This document shows, piece after piece, positions 10,034-17,826 of a DNA stretch of 64,000 bases (the first letter of the stretch is position 1; each line of letters begins with the position of its first letter). This DNA comes from Opitutia bacterium (GTDB lineage: Bacteria; Verrucomicrobiota; Verrucomicrobiia; Opitutales; JABJCN01). A model generated the notes under the pieces. The model worked only from the letters and a program-made list of their open reading frames with translations, was not told where the DNA came from and ran no database searches. Made by a program: the position numbers and the translations under genes. Location: assembly GCA_018668635.1 (NCBI GenBank), contig JABJCN010000076.1:1-64000 (forward strand). The letters are read 5' to 3'.

Positions 10034-11104
10034 ATGGCTCATTCCCATTTCCAATCCATGTACAACATGATCATCCCAAAAGCACGCAAGCTCACTGATT
10101 CCCAGCTCGAGGAAATCCGCAGGATCGCCTCGGAGTTCGACTGTGACATCGGCATCGTCGTCGGTGCCAGCCGCAACATCTACGCAATTCTGGGCGAGGA
10201 ACGCCGGGAATTGTTGATCAACCGCATCTCCGGGCTGGAATATATCGACCGGGTGGAGGGTGTCGACGCCCCGTTCAAGCTGATGGACCGGCGGAGCGCA
10301 CTGGCGGCCAACGAGATTTCCATCGGCGGGGGGACGGCGGGGCGCGAGCCACTCTTCATTGCCGGCCAGTGCACGATCGACCCCAAGGAGCCCGGGCTCT
10401 TCCTGGAGACGGCGGCCGCCGTAAAGGAGGCCGGGGCACATGTCCTGCGTGGAGGTGTCTGGAAACCCCGTACCATGCCCTACTCCTACCAGGGGGATGA
10501 CCGGGCACTGGAAATCATACTGGAGGCACGGTCAAGGACGGGCCTGCCAATCAACATCGAGGTCATGGACAGCCACCAACTGGGGCTCGCCGTGGAGGCA
10601 CGGGCGGACATGATCCAGGTGGGCACTCGCAACGCCCTGAACTACAGCCTGCTCAAGGAGATCGGCAACCAGACGGCCGAGGCCGGGACCTGCATCCTCT
10701 TGAAGCGCGGGAGGCACATGTCGGATGTCAACGAGTTCCTGGCCTGCGCCGAGTACCTTGCCGCCAACGGCAACCCGAATGTAATGCTTTGTCCGCGTGG
10801 CACATTGCCAACGCTTGGCGAGTACCGTAGCCATCCGGATGAATCCATCACGCCGCTGATCAAGGAGAAGACCTGGGCACCCGTGGTGGTGGACCCATCC
10901 CACTCGGTGGGCCGGGCCGCCTATGTACCCGCCTGCTCACTGGCCGCCATGGCCTACGGGGCCGACGGACTTTGCATCGAGACCCATGTACATCCCCGCA
11001 AGGGAATCGGTGACGATCCCAAGCAGGCCATCCGCCCTGCGGCACTCCGCAGTCTCCTCAAGGAGGCACGGCAGGTTTGGGACATGCGCAACCGCTACCG
11101 TTGA
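10034..11104 (+). CDS. DAHP synthase-like (class I-beta, N-terminal ferredoxin-like domain)
   Basis: A 356-residue member of the DAHP/KDO8P synthase aldolase family. These enzymes condense PEP with erythrose-4-phosphate or arabinose-5-phosphate. An N-terminal ferredoxin-like regulatory domain (about 1-85) precedes a TIM barrel, as in the Thermotoga-type enzyme. Barrel motifs are RGGVWKPRTMPYSYQG, IQVGTRNALNYSLLKEIG, ILLKRG and VVVDPSHSVGR; the metal ligands Cys (AGQCTID), His (DPSH) and Glu (IETHVHP) look present. Several usually invariant positions differ: GPCS is GQCT, CERG is CPRG and the EVMDPRD region is EVMDSHQ. It may be a diverged DAHP synthase or an enzyme for a related aldol. The DapF-like gene follows 60 bp downstream, probably in the same transcript. 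Confidence 0.75.
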   Translation: MAHSHFQSMYNMIIPKARKLTDSQLEEIRRIASEFDCDIGIVVGASRNIYAILGEERRELLINRISGLEYIDRVEGVDAPFKLMDRRSALAANEISIGGGTAGREPLFIAGQCTIDPKEPGLFLETAAAVKEAGAHVLRGGVWKPRTMPYSYQGDDRALEIILEARSRTGLPINIEVMDSHQLGLAVEARADMIQVGTRNALNYSLLKEIGNQTAEAGTCILLKRGRHMSDVNEFLACAEYLAANGNPNVMLCPRGTLPTLGEYRSHPDESITPLIKEKTWAPVVVDPSHSVGRAAYVPACSLAAMAYGADGLCIETHVHPRKGIGDDPKQAIRPAALRSLLKEARQVWDMRNRYR

Positions 11105-11164
11105 ACAGGGCAATTTGTTTTGGGAACCGGTCGGGTAGACTGAGCTGTACAATCTTTAATTTCC

Positions 11165-12010
11165 ATGAAATTCGAAAAATACCATGCACTGGGAAACGAT
11201 TATCTCGTTCTCCCAAGTGAAGAGTTAAAGGGCGACCTCACAGAGGAAGCCATACGCCTGATTTGCCACCGCAATTTCGGCCTCGGGTCGGACGGGATAC
11301 TTCTCGGTCCCCTGCCCTCGGACAAGGCGCAGTTCGGGTTGAGAATTTTCAACCCGGATGGTAGCGAGGCGGAAAAAAGCGGGAATGGCCTGCGCATATT
11401 TTCGCTGTACCTGTGGGATACGGGACAGGTGAAGGATAAACCCTTCACGATTGACACCATGGGGGGCGTGGTGAAGTCGCAAATCCTGGACGGGCCTGAC
11501 AAGATCAGCGTGGAGATGGGCCGTGTAAGCTTCCAGAGCGACAGGATACCGGTAACCGGTGAACCCCGTGAGGTCATTGGCGAGAGAATTGAGGCCGGCG
11601 GGCAGACATTCACCTACAATGCCGCCACCATCGGGAACCCACATTGTGTGATCCCACTGGACGATATCAGCGAGGAACTGGCCCGGAGGATCGGACCCGA
11701 GATTGAGAACCATGCAAACTTTCCACAACGTATCAACCTCCAGTTGCTAAAGGCCATTGACCGCAACACCATACAGATCGAGATCTGGGAACGGGGCGCG
11801 GGATACACCCTGGCATCCGGCAGCAGCAGCAGTGCAGCCGCAGCCGTGGCCCACAAGATCGGACTCTGTGACCGGGATATCCGGGTCAGGATGCCCGGGG
11901 GGGAGATCGAGATCCAGATAAGCGAGGATTACGACATCCACATGAGCGGTCCCGCCACACGGGTCGGGACGATGGTCCTGGATGAAAAGTTCCTCAGCGG
12001 CTTAGCCTAG
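11165..12010 (+). CDS. DapF-like epimerase-fold protein with both catalytic Cys replaced by Ser
   Basis: A 281-residue protein that aligns end to end with diaminopimelate epimerase, the enzyme that makes meso-DAP for peptidoglycan and lysine. It keeps KYHALGNDY, GLGSDGIL, FNPDGSEAEKSGNGLR, NAATIGNPHCVI and ERGAGYTLASGSSSSA. The two catalytic cysteines of the family sit in the motifs C-GNG and A-C-G. Here they are Ser72 (AGC at 11378-11380) and Ser218 (TCC at 11816-11818). The rest of the pocket, including the ERG-G-T anion-binding turn, is intact, so the gene is not decaying. With serine at both sites, two-base proton exchange should be badly impaired. The protein may use another substrate, act slowly, or only bind ligand. 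It follows the divergent DAHP synthase and ends 4 bp from a convergent methyltransferase gene. Confidence 0.85.
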   Translation: MKFEKYHALGNDYLVLPSEELKGDLTEEAIRLICHRNFGLGSDGILLGPLPSDKAQFGLRIFNPDGSEAEKSGNGLRIFSLYLWDTGQVKDKPFTIDTMGGVVKSQILDGPDKISVEMGRVSFQSDRIPVTGEPREVIGERIEAGGQTFTYNAATIGNPHCVIPLDDISEELARRIGPEIENHANFPQRINLQLLKAIDRNTIQIEIWERGAGYTLASGSSSSAAAAVAHKIGLCDRDIRVRMPGGEIEIQISEDYDIHMSGPATRVGTMVLDEKFLSGLA

Positions 12011-12014
12011 ACAG

Positions 12015-12758
12015 CTAGCCCCCGGACGGTTTCATCGCGACCCAGAAGCGACAGTCATCGGCAAATTCACGAACCTTGAGCGGTTCGTTGGCCAGCTTGG
12101 ACCGCATCATGTTGGCCTCAACCATGAAACCGACACCCTTCAACATGTCGATGACCTCCCTGACGGTTGGCACATGCAGGAACAGCTTGCCCAATGCGTC
12201 ATCCATGAACATGTCTCCGAATTCAAGAAGATCCGGCTGCTGTTGGCCCTTTCGCCAGCGGAGTTGCTCCTTCTTCCAGTAGTCCTTAAATTTCCAGTGG
12301 TCCCGATCGTGAGTGGTGAATACAAAAAAATGACCGGGACGCAAAACCCGATACACCTCAAGGATTGCTCGCTGTCGATTGGCGGCACCGGGAATTTGCA
12401 TAAGTCCATTGAAGCCGAAAATGACACCGTCAAAAATATTATCCTCATAGGGTATGGCTGTGGCATCGACAACCTTGGAGGGTATGGAAATTTCAAGCAA
12501 GTGACAGATGCGCCGAAACTCCTGCACCATTTTTGGGCACAGGTCAGTGGCAAGGATGTCATTAAATCCAAGGTCGTGCATACCGATGGCAATCCTCCCT
12601 GCCCCACATCCAAGTTCCAGTAAATGCTGTCGGGGATGAAATAATCGGCGAAAAAGTTTTTGCTCGGAAACCCAGAGTCCTGTACCCTTTACGGAGGCAG
12701 CATAATAGGCAATAACACGCGGGTCCTCAAAATATCTCCTGATCGCGTTATTGTTCAT
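12015..12758 (-). CDS. SAM-dependent class I methyltransferase
   Basis: A 247-residue Rossmann-fold methyltransferase of the Methyltransf_11/25 type. Motif I is LLELGCGAGRIAIGM (about 47-61), motif II includes DILATDLCPKMVQ, and motif IV is NIFDGVIFGFNGLMQIPG. A VYRVLRPGHFFVFTTHD strand follows, in the position where small-molecule methyltransferases have a LRPGG motif. The C-terminal third (FMDDALGKLFLHVPTVREVIDML) resembles quinone/lipid-type methyltransferases, but the substrate cannot be assigned. It is monocistronic, convergent with the DapF-like gene and divergent from rplU. Confidence 0.8.
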   Translation of the reverse strand: MNNNAIRRYFEDPRVIAYYAASVKGTGLWVSEQKLFRRLFHPRQHLLELGCGAGRIAIGMHDLGFNDILATDLCPKMVQEFRRICHLLEISIPSKVVDATAIPYEDNIFDGVIFGFNGLMQIPGAANRQRAILEVYRVLRPGHFFVFTTHDRDHWKFKDYWKKEQLRWRKGQQQPDLLEFGDMFMDDALGKLFLHVPTVREVIDMLKGVGFMVEANMMRSKLANEPLKVREFADDCRFWVAMKPSGG

Positions 12759-12787
12759 TTAGCTCTATAGGTGGGAAGATGGAATTC

Positions 12788-12814
12788 TTGCCAAAAAATT
12801 AGAGGTGTTATAAA
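12788..12814 (+). promoter_or_regulatory. Candidate promoter for rplU-rpmA
   Basis: TTGCCA at 12788-12793 and TATAAA at 12809-12814, 15 bp apart, lie about 55 bp upstream of rplU in an AT-rich divergent intergenic region. The spacing is shorter than the ideal 17 bp. A second -35-like TTGCAA occurs at 12830. Confidence 0.35.
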
Positions 12815-12868
12815 TTTCTGAGAAAACACTTGCAAAAAATAAATGCAGGTTTTTCCTATTCCGCCTTC

Positions 12869-13183
12869 ATGAAAGCTACGATACAGACCCAAGGCCGCCA
12901 ATTTACGGTGGAAGAAGGAGACATCCTCAAAACAAATCAATTCGGTGATGCCGAGGTTGGATCCACCGTTGATATTGAGGACGTCCTCATGGTCCATGAC
13001 GGAAACGAGGCAAAGTTCGGCGCGCCAAACGTCGAAGGAGCCAAAGTGACTGCTACCATTCTGGAGACCAAGAAGGACAAGAAAGTTATAATTTTCAAAA
13101 AGAAACGCCGCAAGGGATATACCCGTCGAAAGGGTCATCGCCAACAAGTCTCAGTTATCAAAATTGATTCGATCAAAGGCTAG
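12869..13183 (+). CDS. rplU: 50S ribosomal protein L21
   Basis: A 104-residue L21, a 23S rRNA-binding protein of the large subunit. It starts [18 protein letters not shown], has the conserved [17 protein letters not shown], and ends in the signature basic stretch [19 protein letters not shown]. The ATG at 12869 matches homologues; in-frame codons upstream (from a TTG at 12830) are leader. It precedes rpmA by 36 bp, the usual L21-L27 operon. Confidence 0.97.
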   Translation: MKATIQTQGRQFTVEEGDILKTNQFGDAEVGSTVDIEDVLMVHDGNEAKFGAPNVEGAKVTATILETKKDKKVIIFKKKRRKGYTRRKGHRQQVSVIKIDSIKG

Positions 13184-13219
13184 TACCGCCCGCCACTCCC
13201 AATAATAGAAAAATTTGTA

Positions 13220-13474
13220 ATGGCACATAAAAAAGGACAGAGCACCTCAAGAAACGGACGCGACAGTAACAGCAAGCGTCTCGGCGTGAAGAAGTTCGGT
13301 AGCGAAAACGTAATCCCCGGCAACATAATCGTGCGCCAACGAGGAACCCGTTTTCATCCCGGTGAAAACGTGGGTCTTGGTAAAGATTACACCATCTACG
13401 CCCTCAAGGAGGGCAAGGTAAAGTTTCACACCAACCGCAACCGTAAGTTAATCTCTGTTGTATCTGCAGACTAG
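13220..13474 (+). CDS. rpmA: 50S ribosomal protein L27
   Basis: An 84-residue L27, whose N-terminus reaches the peptidyl-transferase centre. [20 protein letters not shown] and [20 protein letters not shown] are family signatures. The protein starts directly at MAHKKG, so it lacks the cleavable N-terminal extension found in Firmicutes. Second gene of the rplU-rpmA operon; a strong terminator follows 22 bp after the stop. Confidence 0.97.
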   Translation: MAHKKGQSTSRNGRDSNSKRLGVKKFGSENVIPGNIIVRQRGTRFHPGENVGLGKDYTIYALKEGKVKFHTNRNRKLISVVSAD

Positions 13475-13495
13475 GCTTGGGCTATAAATTTTCAC

Positions 13496-13533
13496 AAACC
13501 CCGTCGGTGCCATCGAGCCCGTCGGGGTTTTTT
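13496..13533 (+). terminator. Rho-independent terminator after rplU-rpmA
   Basis: AAACCCCG (13496-13503) pairs with CGGGGTTT (13523-13530). After one T/T mismatch, an inner CGG/CCG pair extends the stem. The 3' arm runs into six T residues. Confidence 0.85.
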
Positions 13534-13633
13534 GTAAAAACTTCAATCGATGGTTGCTGGAATAACATCAATCTGTTGATTTTTAATTTTAGGTTTTACA
13601 ATTCTCAACTTGGATTAACCCATTCCCTTTCGA

Positions 13634-16105
13634 ATGGAACTCGAGAACACCATCCTCCTTCCGGATCTCTGGCAACAGGAAGCCCTTCGCGCACTCCGTG
13701 AAGGGAAGGATGTCGTGGTTGATGCGCCAACCGGTGCAGGCAAGACGTTCATCTTCGAGATGATTGCCGAACAGGGATTCAAGGGTCAAATGGTCTACAC
13801 CGTCCCCACCCGGGCACTGGCCAATGACAAGCTATACGAATGGAGACGCAAGGGTTGGCACGTGGGCATCACCACGGGTGATGTGTCTGACCAACCCGAT
13901 GCCCCCATTCTGGTGGCCACACTGGAAACACAACGTGGACGAATCCTTACCGGGAGAGGTCCAACCCTTCTAATTATTGATGAATACCAAATGCTCGGTG
14001 ACTCCAACCGTGGCACGTCCTATGAACTGGCACTCGCACTGGCGCCCCCGGACACCCAGTTGCTTCTGCTGAGTGGTAGCACAGGCAACCCGGCCGAAAT
14101 GCTTGAATGGTTCCGCCGGATGGGACGCGATGCTTCTCTCGTCTGCCAAAAAGAGCGCCCTGTCCCCTTGGAGGAAATCTTCTTTGATGCCCTCCGCACT
14201 CGCCCCCCTCGGAATATCCAAAGCCATTGGGCCAAGCAAATTTACAAGGCACTTGAATCCGATCTCGGTCCCGTCCTTATATTTGCCCCCAAGCGTCTTG
14301 CTGCAGAGCAGTTGGCCCGTCAGCTAGCTTCTGAACTTGAACCGGAGATCCCCCTTTTTCTTTCACACCAGCAGAAGAATCTTGCCGGAACCGAGTTAAA
14401 AATGCTTCTACGAAACCGTATCTGTTACCACCACAGTGGCCTGAGCTACGCCCAGCGCGCCGGTATAATTGAGCCGCTGGCCAAGACAGGACAGATCCAG
14501 GTAATTGTTGCCACGACAGGCCTTGGATCAGGAATTAATTTCTCGATGCGCTCAGTCTTTGTGATGGATAATGAATACCGGGCCGGGGATGAGCACCGCA
14601 AGCTTCGGCCAGACGAAATGCTACAGATGTTTGGACGGGCGGGGCGACGCGGACTGGATGAAAAGGGGTTTATCCTGACAGCCCCCGGGAAGCCCCGGCT
14701 GAACGAGGCCAAACCACTTAAACTAAAACGGCACAACCAGGTTGACTGGCCATCGCTAATCGCACTCATGCACAATGCGGTTAAGCAGGATGAAGACCCA
14801 ATAGAGGCCACCATGCACCTGACCGAGCGACTTTTTAGCGAGCAGCGCATTCCACTCGGTCTTCGGGACTTCATCAAGAATCCACCACCAGAAATCGAGA
14901 AGCCAAAACCTGTAAAAGCCAAGGGCAATGGCCGGATGATCATTGAGATTTTAAACTCCAAGAATGCATGGGAACGCAGGAAGGCCAAGGCAGAGACACC
15001 ACTTGGAGAAACACTTGTCTTCAAAGGTAAGACATGGCAACCCGCTCTGCAACTTCCGGAAAGTCTGGCCGGAGTAAAGATTGGAAACCTCTGTCGGATA
15101 AAGGACAGAGAGCATAAGACCTATGGTCGCGAACTCCCAATCGCGCGTTTTCCTGAAAAAGAGGGAGAGGAAAAGCTGATTCTTTTAAAGTCAATACAGA
15201 GACGGATTCGACTTCACTTTAAGCAATCGGATGCCAAAGGCAAACCGCCGCCAAAACTTCTTACCCTCAACCAGATTGAGCGACGTATCCTTCCCATGTT
15301 ACCCCGGATCACATACGGAGGAAAGATAACCGAAATGACCGAGAAAAACGGAATCGTATCCGTACGTCTCGACTACTCGGAAACAAAGGTCTTTGCATGG
15401 ACCGATTCCCTCGGTCGAGCGCTCCTTAATCCCCCTACTCGAGAAACCGAGCAGGAAATTCCTGATGCCTACAAGAACTTGATTCCCACGGAAGAGTCTC
15501 CGGTCGATAATCGTCCCAAGACACCGGCTGAGATATGGCACAGCCTTGGACTTATTGATCAATTTGCGAAGCCGACGCGACGGGGCATCCTGTTCAGCTT
15601 TTTCCACCAGGGAGAAGGGCTGGCCGTTGCGGCAGCCCTTGAAGACCCGAACTATCCCTTGGAAGACCTGGTCTGGCATTTGGCCAACCTGCGGGCCGGC
15701 CATCGATTTGAACGTTATGTAAGCAGTAGTTCACGACTCAGCCTTGTATGCCGCGAAACCTACAAGCGCTCAACCTGCCCTGACTATCTCAACAGGGGTG
15801 TTCCAATACATTATGGGGAAGGTGCTGCGGAAGTCCTCATTGCCATTGAAGGCAACCCATCAAAAGGCCGTGAATTCATTGACGAAGATCTGCGATCAGG
15901 CGATATTGAGCGGGCTGCCATCGAATGGCGCAGCCTTCTTCGCCAGATTGCCTTTGCTCCTGATTACGAGTGGGATCGTTGGCAGGATTTGCAAAAGATC
16001 GCCCGGCGCTTCATCAGTCGATACCGGAAGGAAATAGTGCTCGACAATTTGCCGCCGCTAACTCCGGATCAACGGTTGCGCTACCAACCATTCTGCATAA
16101 CCTGA
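13634..16105 (+). CDS. Ski2-like DEAD/DEAH-box helicase
   Basis: An 823-residue superfamily 2 helicase. Motif I is APTGAGKT (31-38), motif Ia is YTVPTRALANDK, motif II is LIIDEYQML, motif III is LLSGSTG, and the C-terminal RecA domain has VIVATTGLGSGINF and motif VI QMFGRAGRRGLDEKG. The QMFGRAGRRG and DEKG features match Ski2/Mtr4/Brr2-type helicases, which remodel RNA or act in DNA repair. DEIY replaces the usual DEVH or DECH. The last 400 residues include a basic, lysine-rich middle part (about 415-560) and a helical C-terminal domain that I do not recognise. It is monocistronic, after the L27 terminator. The substrate cannot be assigned. Confidence 0.82.
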   Translation: MELENTILLPDLWQQEALRALREGKDVVVDAPTGAGKTFIFEMIAEQGFKGQMVYTVPTRALANDKLYEWRRKGWHVGITTGDVSDQPDAPILVATLETQRGRILTGRGPTLLIIDEYQMLGDSNRGTSYELALALAPPDTQLLLLSGSTGNPAEMLEWFRRMGRDASLVCQKERPVPLEEIFFDALRTRPPRNIQSHWAKQIYKALESDLGPVLIFAPKRLAAEQLARQLASELEPEIPLFLSHQQKNLAGTELKMLLRNRICYHHSGLSYAQRAGIIEPLAKTGQIQVIVATTGLGSGINFSMRSVFVMDNEYRAGDEHRKLRPDEMLQMFGRAGRRGLDEKGFILTAPGKPRLNEAKPLKLKRHNQVDWPSLIALMHNAVKQDEDPIEATMHLTERLFSEQRIPLGLRDFIKNPPPEIEKPKPVKAKGNGRMIIEILNSKNAWERRKAKAETPLGETLVFKGKTWQPALQLPESLAGVKIGNLCRIKDREHKTYGRELPIARFPEKEGEEKLILLKSIQRRIRLHFKQSDAKGKPPPKLLTLNQIERRILPMLPRITYGGKITEMTEKNGIVSVRLDYSETKVFAWTDSLGRALLNPPTRETEQEIPDAYKNLIPTEESPVDNRPKTPAEIWHSLGLIDQFAKPTRRGILFSFFHQGEGLAVAAALEDPNYPLEDLVWHLANLRAGHRFERYVSSSSRLSLVCRETYKRSTCPDYLNRGVPIHYGEGAAEVLIAIEGNPSKGREFIDEDLRSGDIERAAIEWRSLLRQIAFAPDYEWDRWQDLQKIARRFISRYRKEIVLDNLPPLTPDQRLRYQPFCIT

Positions 16106-16116
16106 AAAGCGGTGTC

Positions 16117-17826
16117 CTATTCGCTTTCCAAAGGTAACCAAAAGCAGAAAACCGTCTTCCCGGGTTGCGAGGACAACAGCTCGATATCCCCCCGATGCTC
16201 ACGAAGGATTCGCTTTATAATGGAAAGCCCAAGGCCGGTTCCCTGAGTTCGGCGACTCAGGAATGAATCAAAGATTTGCTCCTGCACCTCCTCGGGGACA
16301 CCTTTTCCCGTATCTGAAAAGGTTACTTGAAAAAACGGGGTACCCGACCGGTCCAACCGTTCTGTCGAAAGATGGATTCTCCCTCCGGCAGGCATCGCTT
16401 CCAGCGCATTCAGGGAAAGATTGAGAAGCAACTGCTGAATCTGGCCACGATGCGCATGAAGGACTTCGCCGGATGTATGAGGTTCGTAGCACCATTCAAT
16501 ACGCCCCTGCTCCAGCTTAAGGCGAAGTAATCGATGAGTATCACTGACCAAATGATCAAAATCTATCTCGGCATGGGCAGTCTGGCTTGCACGGCCAAAG
16601 TCAAGCACTCGGGAAACAATATCTTCAAGCTGATTGAGCCGGTCCCGAATGACCCGTACATCCTCCCCCCTGTCATCGCCCTCGGGGAATGCTTCTTCAA
16701 GCGGGTCAAAAAGAAGCTTGATTACAGTGAGCGGATTACGAATTTCATGGGCAATCTCGGCGGCAAGGAGTCCGAGGGTATTCATTTTTTCACTCTGACG
16801 CAGGACGGCCTCCGTATCGAAAACACGACGATAGAGCCTTGCATTCTGAATGGCAATGGCGCCCATGCCGGCCAAGGTCTGGAAAATATTCTTTTCTGCG
16901 TTACTGAAACGATGGGGTTCCTTGGTGTAAACATTAAGCACACCAATAATCTCCTCCCCGAAAAAAAGAGGGGTTACAAGCATCGAAACGAGTCCGGCTT
17001 CCTGCGTATATCGAACCAGATGGTGTTCCTCTGTCTGGGGTAAATTTAAAACTTCAATCTGACGTAACCCCATGACCGCTGTCCCAACAGAGCTATCACC
17101 TAAAGCCAGTGACTCCTCAAGGTTGACCGAGCCGTCCCGGTCCATGGCGACACGAAGATTGAGTACCTGCTCCACATCGTCCAAATCGTAAATCGCTGCC
17201 ATTTCGCATTTTGAAAAACGGGAGGCAGCCTTGGCAATCTCCTCAACGATCAAGTGGGTATCCATCTTGGAAACCAATTTTTCACCGGCGTCCACGAGGG
17301 CCTGAAGTTCTTCTGCCTTCAAACGAAGTTGCTGTACATGCCAGATCCGTCCGACAACGCGGGACGCCTCAGCCGCAAGCAGGGTCAAAAGGTTTTGGTC
17401 TTCCTCCGTAAAGAAACAGCGTTCCTCACTGTCGACACTGACCACACCGATGACCCGACCCGCCTCTTCCATCGGGGCAGCCAGTTCAGAGTGAATTGAC
17501 TTGTTCACCGGGAAATAACGAGAATCAAGACTCACATCCTCCACCAGCAGTGGCTTGCCATGTAGCGCAACCCATCCGGTCACTCCTTTCCCCAAAGGGA
17601 GTTGAAGGTCCAGACAATAATCAGGGAGTCCAAGTGATGCCGCAATCTCGAGGCATTGAGTATCATGGTTAACCAGGGAGATGGATGCAGTTGCTGCATT
17701 AAAAGCCTTAACAATCTCCTCAAGGATCAACTCCAATGCCTCCTGGGAGTCCTCGGTCTGGCCCGCGATGCTGCTGATACGATATAAGGTATCAAACGCG
17801 GTCGAAGCAGGATCGTTCTGACTCAT
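16117..17826 (-). CDS. Double-GAF sensor histidine kinase
   Basis: A 569-residue soluble histidine kinase with no membrane segment. GAF domain 1 spans about 15-165 and GAF domain 2 about 185-330. HisKA follows with the phospho-acceptor H360 in AAEIAHEIRNPLTVIK, then HATPase_c with LLLNLSLNALEAMP (N-box), SDTGKGVPEE (G1) and GTGLGLSIIK (G2). It senses a cytosolic signal through the GAF domains; the ligand is unknown. The start codon overlaps the glnD stop by 4 bp, so it is translationally coupled to the PII uridylyltransferase. No response regulator adjoins. A role in nitrogen signalling, similar to NtrB, is an inference from context only. Confidence 0.88.
   Translation of the reverse strand: MSQNDPASTAFDTLYRISSIAGQTEDSQEALELILEEIVKAFNAATASISLVNHDTQCLEIAASLGLPDYCLDLQLPLGKGVTGWVALHGKPLLVEDVSLDSRYFPVNKSIHSELAAPMEEAGRVIGVVSVDSEERCFFTEEDQNLLTLLAAEASRVVGRIWHVQQLRLKAEELQALVDAGEKLVSKMDTHLIVEEIAKAASRFSKCEMAAIYDLDDVEQVLNLRVAMDRDGSVNLEESLALGDSSVGTAVMGLRQIEVLNLPQTEEHHLVRYTQEAGLVSMLVTPLFFGEEIIGVLNVYTKEPHRFSNAEKNIFQTLAGMGAIAIQNARLYRRVFDTEAVLRQSEKMNTLGLLAAEIAHEIRNPLTVIKLLFDPLEEAFPEGDDRGEDVRVIRDRLNQLEDIVSRVLDFGRASQTAHAEIDFDHLVSDTHRLLRLKLEQGRIEWCYEPHTSGEVLHAHRGQIQQLLLNLSLNALEAMPAGGRIHLSTERLDRSGTPFFQVTFSDTGKGVPEEVQEQIFDSFLSRRTQGTGLGLSIIKRILREHRGDIELLSSQPGKTVFCFWLPLESE

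Noticed and set aside
10034-12010. Phenazine-type PhzC/PhzF operon
   Set aside because: The DapF-like protein keeps DapF rather than PhzF motifs, and no phzA/B, phzD, phzE or phzG homologue is nearby. Only the loose fold analogy remains, noted as a finding.
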